Assembly: GCA_028282545.1 (NCBI GenBank)
Contig: JANQHT010000022.1
Location: forward strand, 1 to 53,470
Direction of reading: 5' to 3'
From: Spirochaetales bacterium
Lineage (GTDB): Bacteria; Spirochaetota; Spirochaetia; DSM-27196; Alkalispirochaetaceae
Length of the DNA stretch: 53,470 nt
The translations under genes were made by a program, and so were the position numbers. This document shows positions 25,432 through 33,353 of the stretch, in pieces (the first letter of the stretch is position 1; the number at the start of each line of letters is the position of its first letter). The notes below the pieces were generated by a model. The model was not told the DNA's origin and did not search any database. It saw only the letters and a list, made by a program, of their open reading frames with translations.

Positions 25432-25487
25432 ATCGTAGACTCTGCCGCTTTTGAAAACTGATGCCATCCCTTCACAGACACAAGGGC

Positions 25488-25530
25488 AATAAAAAAACCC
25501 TTACAACAACTTCTTGTGTTGTAAGGGTTT
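25488..25530 (-). terminator. rho-independent terminator of the tRNA-Asn transcript
   Basis: A 14-bp perfect stem (AAACCCTTACAACA with TGTTGTAAGGGTTT) and an 8-base loop are followed, read on the minus strand, by a run of seven T. It lies six bases beyond the tRNA-Asn 3' end, and ends the minus-strand transcript that includes the tRNA. Confidence 0.9.
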
Positions 25531-25535
25531 ACCTA

Positions 25536-25608
25536 CTCCCCCGGCAGGACTCGAACCTACGACCCGCTGGTTAACAGCCAGCTGCTCTACCGGCTGAGCT
25601 ACAGGGGA
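25536..25608 (-). tRNA. tRNA-Asn (GTT)
   Basis: Read on the minus strand, 73 bases fold as a standard cloverleaf: acceptor TCCCCTG with CGGGGGA, D stem GCTC/GAGC, anticodon stem GCTGG/CCAGC around CTGTTAA (anticodon GTT), and T arm GTAGG-TTCGAGT-CCTGC. The discriminator base is G, as expected for Asn. CCA is not encoded. It directly follows a small conserved-looking ORF on the same strand and precedes a strong terminator. It marks the boundary between accessory and core-like regions. Confidence 0.96.
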
Positions 25609-25983
25609 TTATTTGGAAGGACGATCGTATCCGTAGAGTGCTTTCGTGTCAACACCTTCGTCCTGGTCGCCGCCAACGACAAAGGGCCGCATTTCGATTC
25701 CGAAACAGCTTTGCCGCATCCAGATTCGTACCTGTTCGATCGATTCACCGTTTTCAAGAACGATCTGCGGTCGCATTTCTATGTGCCGTATGTCTTCCGT
25801 CTTGAACTCATAAAAGGAGCTTCCCTTTCCAATATCCAGCGTCACAAGGAGAAATTTCGCTTCGTCGTACGGATGTCTGCGCAGGGTCCCGTCGAAAGAC
25901 ACCGAGTTCTTCCGGTAGGCGGTGTCCGCGTGGACGACGAGCGGTTTGTAGGGTGCTGTATCGAGGTAGTTATGCACTGCCAT
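25609..25983 (-). CDS. hypothetical protein
   Basis: I do not recognise this 124-residue protein. It is soluble, with no signal peptide or membrane segment, and is rich in charged residues. Alternating strand-like segments (KFLLVTLDIG, SSFYEFKTEDIRHIEMRPQIVLENGESIEQVRIWM) suggest a small beta-rich domain. Its stop codon abuts the first base of tRNA-Asn on the same strand, so both are likely on one transcript ending at the strong terminator. It lies 31 bases downstream of the PilZ-domain gene, making a minus-strand unit of secreted protein - PilZ protein - this protein - tRNA. Real coding is supported by codon use and gene packing. Confidence 0.65.
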   Translation of the reverse strand: MAVHNYLDTAPYKPLVVHADTAYRKNSVSFDGTLRRHPYDEAKFLLVTLDIGKGSSFYEFKTEDIRHIEMRPQIVLENGESIEQVRIWMRQSCFGIEMRPFVVGGDQDEGVDTKALYGYDRPSK

Positions 25984-26014
25984 GGGAAAAGTCTAGAAAG
26001 GACGCCCAGGGCTG

Positions 26015-26806
26015 TCAAGATTCCGAAGCGGCCACGATCTTCTCGATCGTCTCGGGATCCAGCGTATCCGAAGCGCGCTCAATGGCCGCATGCAAGTCAC
26101 GCTCGGCGCGCCCATCGAGGTAGTCGATAATCGTTGACTCGTCGTCGATTTCCAGGTCCACAAACTCGAACCCGATGGAGCGCTGGACCCGCACAACCCG
26201 AACCCGAACCGGGATAATGCGTGTTCCGACTCGCAGTGAAGCGGCGGAAACGACGCTGAACGGATCTATGGTGCGCGCTTCCTTTTCGGTCCATGGTTCG
26301 AAGCGCAAGCCTCCCGAGGAGAGATCCAACACGCGGCCGCGAACGATATGGAAGGTATAGGGGTTGGTAAACAGAAAATCGATGTGATCATTTTCGTTTG
26401 GGATCACCCGGGAGAACTTCCGAATATCCTTCATTCGGTGATAGCGCGTGATGATCGCGCGCACCTGTTCCACGGTCCTACGACTGGTGAGGTCCTCGTC
26501 CAGGACTGCGTTGACCTCGAGGTGTTCGGCCTTGTTGGCCTCTTCTTCGGAAAAACTATCCGGTATGAGGAGAATGAACACGGACTCTCGACGCGAATAG
26601 GTATTCCTCAGATACGTGACAAAAGGCTTCCAGTGGCGCGGAAAGTCGACGGCGGCAAAAAATACGACGTCCGGTTCGATCTCGTCGAGATTGTCCATCG
26701 CCTTGATCGGATTGTCGTAGTGAATCACTTCCGCCGCCTGGTGGCTGAACGAGCGCTCCAGAAAAGGTTGGAGCGCGTCGGAACTGCTGACAAGCAGGAA
26801 CTTCAC
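26015..26806 (-). CDS. PilZ-domain cyclic-di-GMP receptor with receiver-like N-terminus
   Basis: A 263-residue protein. The N-terminal about 120 residues resemble a response-regulator receiver fold (KFLLVSSSDALQPFL, DVVFFAAVDFP), but the typical acidic pocket is not clear, so it may not be phosphorylated. The C-terminal PilZ domain has both c-di-GMP signatures: RKFSR at residues 129-133 (RxxxR) and DLSSGG at 161-166 (D/NxSxxG). Such proteins tie c-di-GMP levels to motility or envelope functions and are common in spirochaetes. The start codon is GTG, 1 base from the previous gene's stop. A short acidic tail follows the domain. Confidence 0.85.
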   Translation of the reverse strand: MKFLLVSSSDALQPFLERSFSHQAAEVIHYDNPIKAMDNLDEIEPDVVFFAAVDFPRHWKPFVTYLRNTYSRRESVFILLIPDSFSEEEANKAEHLEVNAVLDEDLTSRRTVEQVRAIITRYHRMKDIRKFSRVIPNENDHIDFLFTNPYTFHIVRGRVLDLSSGGLRFEPWTEKEARTIDPFSVVSAASLRVGTRIIPVRVRVVRVQRSIGFEFVDLEIDDESTIIDYLDGRAERDLHAAIERASDTLDPETIEKIVAASES

Positions 26807-27754
26807 TTAGCGCGCCTCGTTTGCAAGATTGACTACGTTGTAGGCGATGATCTCCCAGAACCCGTTTCGTCGTTGCAGGCGGTACGTGTACCGCTTGATT
26901 TCGCGGAACTGCTCGAACATAAAATCGAGTTCGGCCACCACTGCACCTTCCGTCGGCGTATACCGCGTCTCGATAATCTCGAATCGATCCGGGACGAGTA
27001 CCAGCGTCGTATCGGCCGCGTCGCCCATGAGTTCTTCACGGAAATCACGCAGAACCGCGAGTTGTTGCTCCTCCGATAGGCGCCGAAACGCACGGTCCCG
27101 GGCGTCGTCTTGCCGGTAGAGTTGCTCCAGGTTCAGGTAGAGGAAAAAGCGTTCCCAGTTGTCCTGCTGGCGCGCGAGGAGCATGTATGATACGACCTCG
27201 TCCGGGCTGAGCCGTTGCCGCTGAAGTTGTCGTTCCACCGCGGCGCGAAACTGCTCGTCCTGCCGCGTCTCTTCCGTGAAACCCGGACGAATCGTGAGGG
27301 TGATCGTGTTGGAGACGAGCGATTCGCTCTCCGGCGAGTCGTACATACCGGGGTAAAACACCGCCGATACCGTGTACGTACCGGAACGTTCGAACGAGAC
27401 GTAGTCCGTCAAACGCTCGGTCAGGGTCAGTTCCTCGCCGGGTTCCAGGGTCACGGTGCGGTAGAAAACTTGATTCGACAGTCTCCGTATGGTAAAGTCG
27501 TTCGCGTTTGATACGCGGCGGTTATTGGCGTCCCTCGCATCAAAGGCGAAACTGAAGACGCGAGAGTCGGCCAGGCGGAATCGTTGCGTTTCGGCAGATT
27601 CGTTCCGGAGCGCGAGTTCGACGTCAATGGGACTATCGGCGAAATAGATCTGTTCGTTGTGCAAACGGATCGAAAACGCGGGTTCCTGACCGTGGGCGCC
27701 AAGAACCACGACGAGGGCGGACAGGAATACGCTAAGTCTTCGTGATATCACCAT
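26807..27754 (-). CDS. secreted hypothetical protein with N-terminal beta-sandwich-like domain
   Basis: A 315-residue protein with a clear signal peptide (RR then SVFLSALVVVLGAHGQ, cleavage near residue 22). The next about 130 residues read like a BsuPI/immunoglobulin-like beta sandwich (VELALRNESAETQRFRLAD, ...LEPGEELTLTERLTDYVSFERSGTYTVSAVFYPG). After residue 165 comes a helical, charged region with RQQDNWERFFLYLNLEQLYRQDDARDRAF, then a C-terminal beta segment resembling domains that follow nuclear-transport-factor-like folds. I do not know its function; periplasmic or surface location is likely. It is divergent from mfd with only 15 bases between the genes and is translationally adjacent to the PilZ gene. 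Confidence 0.7.
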   Translation of the reverse strand: MVISRRLSVFLSALVVVLGAHGQEPAFSIRLHNEQIYFADSPIDVELALRNESAETQRFRLADSRVFSFAFDARDANNRRVSNANDFTIRRLSNQVFYRTVTLEPGEELTLTERLTDYVSFERSGTYTVSAVFYPGMYDSPESESLVSNTITLTIRPGFTEETRQDEQFRAAVERQLQRQRLSPDEVVSYMLLARQQDNWERFFLYLNLEQLYRQDDARDRAFRRLSEEQQLAVLRDFREELMGDAADTTLVLVPDRFEIIETRYTPTEGAVVAELDFMFEQFREIKRYTYRLQRRNGFWEIIAYNVVNLANEAR

Positions 27755-27769
27755 CTATCTCCACTACAT

Positions 27770-30700
27770 ATGTCGGCGCAATACGAAACTTCATTACTCT
27801 ATGACGTAATCTCCGCCGGTCTCAAGGGCGAAGGATCGGTTGCCGACGTGGTCCGACGCGCCAAAACCACCTCCTTGCCGCGCCGCGTGGTTGGACCCAA
27901 GTCGGCCTTTGTGGCCTACGTTCTTGCCAGGCTCGCCCGGGATGTGCTGCGTCCCATCGTATGTGTGGTCGCCAGTGACGCCGAAGGCCGGGTCCTGGTG
28001 CGTGACCTGGAGGCGTTTGGTGTATCCGCCACACTGTTTGAGTGGTTTGGGACGGCCCCGTACCGTTCGGTCGGCGCGGGATCTGCCGTTTCGGGGCGCC
28101 GCGCCCAGGCGTTGCATTCTTTCCGCAGCGGCGAATGCTCCGTGCTGGTGGTCTCCGCGTGGTCCGCGGCGACGATTCTTCCCGCTCGCTTTGCGGACGC
28201 CAAGGAGGAACTGACGCTACGCCCCGACACCGTCCACCGGCCGGAAAACATCGCAGAGCGTCTCGTTTCGTTCGGTTACTGGCGGGTGCCCCGCGTATCC
28301 GTTCACGGCGAGTTTGCAGTCCGTGGCGAAGTCATCGATGTCTTCGCCTTTGGGAATGACTCTCCCACGCGTATCGCCTATGACTTCGACCGTATCGAGG
28401 GGTTGCGCGATTTCGATCCGTTTTCCCAGACCTCCCAGGCCGATCGCGCCGAACTGACGGTATACCCGGTTGCCTCCGTCCTGAACGAGGACGCGGTCGC
28501 CCGCTACCGCCATGAGGCGCATCTTCCGGAGTTCCGGCACGTACGGGAGGCGATGCTCGCGGAACTGGAACACCCCGACTCGTTTCCCTCCTACTGGCAC
28601 GCAGCGCTGAACACCGACCGTTCGCTCCTCTTTGGTGCGGTACCCGATTCGACGATCTTCGCCTGGAACGATCTTCCCCGGCTCCGGTCCGTCTTCGCCC
28701 AGCTCGCGCGGGAGTTCGAGGCAGCCTACGAATCGGAACGGTATTCGCGGCCTCTTCCCGAGCCGGAGCGTCTCTTTGTCCCGGTAGAAGACCTCCTTGA
28801 CGGCGTTTCACGGCGATCGGTCTTTTTTGATCCCGCCTTCGATACCCGGGAAGGGGACGTGACAAGGATCGCCTGCGATCCACCGCGGTCTTTCTTCGGG
28901 AATGTCGCATTTCTCAAGGAGGAGTTGGCAACCCTCATGGAGCAGGGTTACGCCTGCTTTATTTTTGCGGACACCGATGCGCAGCGGCGCCGGGTGGAAC
29001 ACCTGCTCTCGGAGTACCCGGCCATTCACCACCAGACCGGGAGGCTCTCCGGCGGATTCACGCTTCCCGCCGCCCGCGTCGCCGTTGTCCAGGAAGCTGA
29101 GATCTTCGGGCGCCGGAAGCGTGCGCCGGCGTCGCTGCAGCGTACCGAGAGCAGACCGATCGATACCTTTGTTGAACTCGACGAAGGTGACCACGTTGTG
29201 CACGTCAGCTATGGCATCGGCATTTTCCGCGGCATCCAGCGCATGAAGGCGGGCGGCAACGAACGCGACTACGTACAGCTCGAATACGCGGACCAGGAGT
29301 CCGTGTTCGTCCCCATCGAGCAGGTAAACCTCGTTCAGAGGTACATCGGGAGTTCCGGTGCCGCGCCGAGACTCGACAGAATCGGGGGGAAGTCCTGGGA
29401 AAAGCGCAAGGGGACGGTCCGAAAAAATGTGGAGGACCTGGCGGAACGTCTGATCAAGATCTACTCGCGGCGCAAAAAGACAGTGGGCTTCTCCTTTCCG
29501 GATGACACCGAATGGCAGATCGAGTTCGAGAGCTCCTTTGACTACGAGGAGACGCCGGATCAGCTTCGCTGCATCGCGGAAATCAAGGCGGATATGGAGC
29601 GCCCCGTGCCCATGGACCGCCTCCTCTGCGGTGATGTGGGGTACGGAAAGACCGAGGTTGCGCTCCGGGCCGCTTTCAAGGCGGTTACGTCGGGTAAACA
29701 GGTGGCGCTCCTGGCACCCACCACGATCCTCGTGGAGCAGCACTTCGAAACGATTCAGGAACGGTTCGACCGGTTTCCCGTCAGGATCGCAATGTTGTCC
29801 CGGTTTGTCCCGCGCAGTGAGCAGATGCGGACCGTGTCGGAGGTTGCCGCAGGGAAGGTGGACCTCGTCGTGGGCACGCACCGGCTCCTTCAGAAGGACG
29901 TGAGATTCAAGGATCTCGGGCTGCTGGTGATCGACGAAGAACAGCGGTTCGGTGTCAAGGCGAAGGAGATCCTCAAGGAAATGAAGAGTTCCGTGGATTG
30001 CCTCACCCTGACGGCCACGCCCATCCCGCGGACGCTGCACATGTCGCTACTCCGCATCCGGGACATGTCGCTCCTGACAACGCCGCCGCGAAATCGCCAT
30101 GCAATCGAAACGGTAATCGCCGAGTTTTCCGAAGAGACGGTGGCCGGTGCGATCCGCCGTGAACTCGATCGGGGTGGGCAGGTCTTCTTTCTCCACAACC
30201 GCGTTGAAACGCTTGAGAACGTTCGTCGGTTTATCGAAAAGCTCGTTCCCGAAGCGCTGGTGGATACGGCGCACGGGCAGATGGCCGCACCGGATCTGGA
30301 AGAGATCATGCACCGGTTTGTGCACGGCGCGTTCCAGGTCCTGGTGGCAACGACGATCATCGAGAACGGTATCGATATCCCGAACGTCAACACGATCATC
30401 ATCGATCGGGCCGACAACTACGGGATTTCGCAGCTCTACCAACTGCGCGGCCGCGTAGGGCGGTCGGACCGAATCGCCTACGCCTATCTCTGCTATCCGG
30501 ACGAACGCGTTCTTTCGGAGATCGCCATGAAACGACTGCGCGTTATCTCCGATTTCACCGAGTTGGGGAGCGGCTTCAAGATTGCCCTGAAGGATCTCGA
30601 AGTGCGGGGTGCGGGAAACTTGCTGGGCCACCAGCAGAGCGGCGACATTCTCTCGGTGGGGTTCGATCTCTATCTCAAATTGCTTGACGAAGCGGTCCGC

Positions 30701-31171
30701 GAACTGGAGGAAGACCGGACGGGTCAGGGCGAAGAGGTCTACCTCGAGCTCGAGTACTCCGGGTTTATCCCCGATTCCTACATCCCGGAAATGATGGAGA
30801 AGATGGAGGTCTACAAGAAGATCGCCTCCGTTTCGGAGCAGCCCGCTTTTGAGTCGTTGCTATCCGAGATCGAAGACCGCTTTGGCCCGATTCCCGACGA
30901 GTTGAACAGTCTGATGACGCTGGCGGAACTGCGGATACTGGCTCGTTCGCTCCACGTTTCGTCGCTTCGCGAGCGGGGAGGGGAACTACGCGTCGAGTTT
31001 GGACGCGTTGCGTCGCTCTCCGTCGAACGCGTACTCGCTCTGGTACATGGGAGCGGTGGGGCGGTTCGCCTTGATCCCCGGGCTCCAAACGTCCTGATTA
31101 TGGACACCGGATCGGTAGGGCTCAAGGAGAAGTCCGAATTTATCCGGGGTCGACTCACGCAACTGGTGTAG
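27770..31171 (+). CDS. mfd: transcription-repair coupling factor Mfd
   Basis: A 1133-residue Mfd, close to the usual 1150. It removes RNA polymerase stalled at DNA damage and recruits UvrA. Domains in order: UvrB-homology region (1-340), RNA polymerase-interacting CarD-like domain around residue 470 (FVELDEGDHVVHVSYGIGIFRGIQ), superfamily-2 translocase with Walker A GDVGYGKTEVALR near 621-630, DEEQ box near 722 (VIDEEQRFGVKAKE), TRG region GRVGRSDRIAYAYL, and the C-terminal regulatory TRCF domain. The ATG start is 15 bases from the divergent secreted-protein gene. trmB follows after seven bases. Confidence 0.97.
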   Translation: MSAQYETSLLYDVISAGLKGEGSVADVVRRAKTTSLPRRVVGPKSAFVAYVLARLARDVLRPIVCVVASDAEGRVLVRDLEAFGVSATLFEWFGTAPYRSVGAGSAVSGRRAQALHSFRSGECSVLVVSAWSAATILPARFADAKEELTLRPDTVHRPENIAERLVSFGYWRVPRVSVHGEFAVRGEVIDVFAFGNDSPTRIAYDFDRIEGLRDFDPFSQTSQADRAELTVYPVASVLNEDAVARYRHEAHLPEFRHVREAMLAELEHPDSFPSYWHAALNTDRSLLFGAVPDSTIFAWNDLPRLRSVFAQLAREFEAAYESERYSRPLPEPERLFVPVEDLLDGVSRRSVFFDPAFDTREGDVTRIACDPPRSFFGNVAFLKEELATLMEQGYACFIFADTDAQRRRVEHLLSEYPAIHHQTGRLSGGFTLPAARVAVVQEAEIFGRRKRAPASLQRTESRPIDTFVELDEGDHVVHVSYGIGIFRGIQRMKAGGNERDYVQLEYADQESVFVPIEQVNLVQRYIGSSGAAPRLDRIGGKSWEKRKGTVRKNVEDLAERLIKIYSRRKKTVGFSFPDDTEWQIEFESSFDYEETPDQLRCIAEIKADMERPVPMDRLLCGDVGYGKTEVALRAAFKAVTSGKQVALLAPTTILVEQHFETIQERFDRFPVRIAMLSRFVPRSEQMRTVSEVAAGKVDLVVGTHRLLQKDVRFKDLGLLVIDEEQRFGVKAKEILKEMKSSVDCLTLTATPIPRTLHMSLLRIRDMSLLTTPPRNRHAIETVIAEFSEETVAGAIRRELDRGGQVFFLHNRVETLENVRRFIEKLVPEALVDTAHGQMAAPDLEEIMHRFVHGAFQVLVATTIIENGIDIPNVNTIIIDRADNYGISQLYQLRGRVGRSDRIAYAYLCYPDERVLSEIAMKRLRVISDFTELGSGFKIALKDLEVRGAGNLLGHQQSGDILSVGFDLYLKLLDEAVRELEEDRTGQGEEVYLELEYSGFIPDSYIPEMMEKMEVYKKIASVSEQPAFESLLSEIEDRFGPIPDELNSLMTLAELRILARSLHVSSLRERGGELRVEFGRVASLSVERVLALVHGSGGAVRLDPRAPNVLIMDTGSVGLKEKSEFIRGRLTQLV

Positions 31172-31178
31172 GAGCGCA

Positions 31179-31844
31179 ATGGAACGATTTGACCATTCGA
31201 TCAGGAGTTTTGTGATTCGTACGACGCGCATGAGCCCGCACCAGCGCGCTGCGTACGCACGGCTCCGGGATCGCTACGTTATCTCACGATCCTTTGAAGA
31301 GGAGTATCCCCACCGCGGCCCGCGACCGTTGATCGTCGAAATCGGGTTCGGAATGGGCGATTCCCTGGCGGCAATGGCACAGGCCATGCCGGAGAGGGAC
31401 TTCCTTGGCGTGGAAGTGCACCGCCCCGGAGTGGGAAAACTCATGGGACGCATGGACCGGGACGGTATCACGAACGTCAGGATCTACGAGGGCGACGCGG
31501 CCCAGTTCCTCTCTACGTACCTGCCGGACGCTTCCGTTTCCGCCTTTCACATCTTTTTCCCGGATCCCTGGCCCAAAAAACGGCATCACAAGCGCCGGTT
31601 GATCCGGCCGGGGTTTCCCGAGTTCCTCCACTCCCTGCTCGTCGCGGGCGGCACCGTTCACATGGTGACCGATTGGGAAGACTACGCGCTCTCGATGCGG
31701 GCCACCTTTGACGCGTGCCCGCACTTCCGAAACGCCCACGGTGGTTGGGCTCCACGTCCCGACTGGAGGCCTGAAACATCGTTCGAACGGAAGGGAATCG
31801 ACGCCGGCAGGGATATATACGAACTCGTGTACCATCGCGCGTAA
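31179..31844 (+). CDS. trmB: tRNA (guanine-N7-)-methyltransferase TrmB
   Basis: A 221-residue TrmB, the normal size, which methylates G46 in the tRNA variable loop using SAM. Motif I reads VEIGFGMGDSLAAMA; DFLGVEVHRPGVGK is motif II; the family signature FPDPWPKKRHHKRRL lies around residue 128; and the C-terminal TSFERKGI with the Tyr-containing tail matches the conserved T.fE.kg. The gene starts seven bases after mfd, so they probably share a transcript, with citrate synthase 19 bases downstream. Confidence 0.96.
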   Translation: MERFDHSIRSFVIRTTRMSPHQRAAYARLRDRYVISRSFEEEYPHRGPRPLIVEIGFGMGDSLAAMAQAMPERDFLGVEVHRPGVGKLMGRMDRDGITNVRIYEGDAAQFLSTYLPDASVSAFHIFFPDPWPKKRHHKRRLIRPGFPEFLHSLLVAGGTVHMVTDWEDYALSMRATFDACPHFRNAHGGWAPRPDWRPETSFERKGIDAGRDIYELVYHRA

Positions 31845-31863
31845 ATCGTGGTAGTGTCCCTGG

Positions 31864-33210
31864 ATGGACCACAACGCCTTCTTCCACAGCCACGCCGAAC
31901 GTGCGGCGAAACACTCCTTTATCGAACCGGCACTCCACAAAAAATTCAACACAAAACGGGGCCTACGGAACGAGAACGGCACGGGCGTTCTGATCGGCCT
32001 CACGGAAATCGGTGAGGTCCACGGGTACGTCGTTGAGGATCAGGAGCGTACGCCCGTCGAGGGGCGCCTTCGATACCGGGGAATCGACCTGAAGGACATC
32101 GTTCGGGGATTTCAGGCGGACCGCCGTTACGGGTTCGAAGAGGTTGCGTATCTCCTCCTCTTCGGCGAACTGCCCTCTGCGTCGGAACTGAACGATTTTC
32201 GCACTCTCCTGCGATCCCACCGCGCCCTCCCGGACGGATTTACGGAAGAGATGATCCTCAGCGCTCCCAGTGGGGATATCATGAACAAGCTGGGACGCAC
32301 CGTGCTGGCCATGTACTCCTACGACGATGATCCGGAAAACCAGGAAATAGAGAACGTCCTGCGGCAGTTGGTGGCGTTGATTGCGCGGTTTCCGACGTTG
32401 GCCGCGTACGGCTACCAGGCCAAGCGTCACTATCACGACGGCGAGAGCCTCTACATTCACATTCCCAGCACGGAAATGTCCACGGCCGAAACGATTCTCC
32501 ACCTCATTCGCCCCGACGGCGCCTTTACGGACCTCGAGGCGGAAACGCTCGACCTGGCCCTGGTGCTGCACGCGGAGCACGGCGGGGGAAACAACAGCGC
32601 CTTCACCATCCACGTGGTGTCGTCCTCCGCCACTGATACGTACAGCGCGGTCGCGGCCGGTGTAGGGTCCTTGAAGGGGGCCAAGCACGGCGGCGCCGCG
32701 CAGCGGGTGATCCGCATGATCGACGACTTCAAAGAGAACGTCGAGAGGTGGAATGACGAGGCGGAGGTATCGGCGTACGTCAGGCGCCTCTTCCGCAAAG
32801 AGGTGTTTGATCGGTCCGGATTGGTCTACGGCATGGGCCACGCGGTCTACACCGTGTCCGATCCGCGGGCGGTGCTGCTCCACGAAAAGGCGCGAGACCT
32901 TGCGGCGGCGACGGGACGCGAACAGGAGATGGAACTCTACGAGACGATTGCCCGGGTAGTACCCCCGATCTTCTGCGAGGAGAAGGGGACCGATCGGGTC
33001 ATTTCGCCCAACGTGGATTTTTTCAGCGGCTTTGTGTATCGGATGCTTAACATTCCGGAAGACCTGTACACGCCGCTCTTTGCGGTGGCACGAATCGCGG
33101 GCTGGTCCGCCCACAGGATCGAAGAGATGATCAGCGGCGGCCGCATCATACGACCCGCGTACAAGAACGTGCGCGGAAGCGTGCCCTACCGACCCATCGC
33201 GAACCGTTAG
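31864..33210 (+). CDS. gltA: citrate synthase
   Basis: A 448-residue citrate synthase, which condenses oxaloacetate and acetyl-CoA. Catalytic residues are visible: His in HAEHGGGNNSAF near 239, His in YGMGHAVYT near 325 and Asp in SPNVDFFSG near 380. RGIDLKDIV and the strand YRGI pattern near residue 75 are family landmarks. The N-terminal about 40 residues (with HSHAERAAKHSFIEP) are longer than in short citrate synthases and look like an added segment. It follows trmB by 19 bases; a hairpin repeat sits right after it, between it and the convergent EF-G-like gene. A 2-methylcitrate synthase is less likely but possible. Confidence 0.92.
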   Translation: MDHNAFFHSHAERAAKHSFIEPALHKKFNTKRGLRNENGTGVLIGLTEIGEVHGYVVEDQERTPVEGRLRYRGIDLKDIVRGFQADRRYGFEEVAYLLLFGELPSASELNDFRTLLRSHRALPDGFTEEMILSAPSGDIMNKLGRTVLAMYSYDDDPENQEIENVLRQLVALIARFPTLAAYGYQAKRHYHDGESLYIHIPSTEMSTAETILHLIRPDGAFTDLEAETLDLALVLHAEHGGGNNSAFTIHVVSSSATDTYSAVAAGVGSLKGAKHGGAAQRVIRMIDDFKENVERWNDEAEVSAYVRRLFRKEVFDRSGLVYGMGHAVYTVSDPRAVLLHEKARDLAAATGREQEMELYETIARVVPPIFCEEKGTDRVISPNVDFFSGFVYRMLNIPEDLYTPLFAVARIAGWSAHRIEEMISGGRIIRPAYKNVRGSVPYRPIANR

Positions 33211-33216
33211 GGGGTA

Positions 33217-33337
33217 GGTCTCACAAAGAGCAAAACGCTTGGCTTCGCTGCGCTGCAGAGACGCGTTTTGCTCTTCCTTGCGGGCGCGGCCGATGGCGTT
33301 CTCCACCAATCGGCCATCTGATCTCCCAAATGAGACC
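33217..33337. repeat. intergenic hairpin element, copy 1
   Basis: A 13-bp perfect stem, AAGAGCAAAACGC (33226-33238) with GCGTTTTGCTCTT (33263-33275), encloses a 24-base loop. A reverse-complement relative of stem, loop and flank (for example AATCGGCCAT at 33308-33317) is found at 41741-41900. Outer GGTCTCA/TGAGACC arms close the element. It fills the gap between convergent gltA and the EF-G-like gene, where it could act as a two-way terminator. Confidence 0.85.
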
Positions 33338-33353
33338 CGCCCGAAGCTCTATG

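Noticed and set aside
28808..30040. 410-codon open frame antisense to mfd
   Set aside because: Composition and lack of any domain fit a shadow of the mfd reading frame.
31963..33309. 448-codon open frame antisense to citrate synthase
   Set aside because: It mirrors gltA codon for codon in a high-GC region, has no recognisable domain, and the sense frame is an unmistakable citrate synthase.
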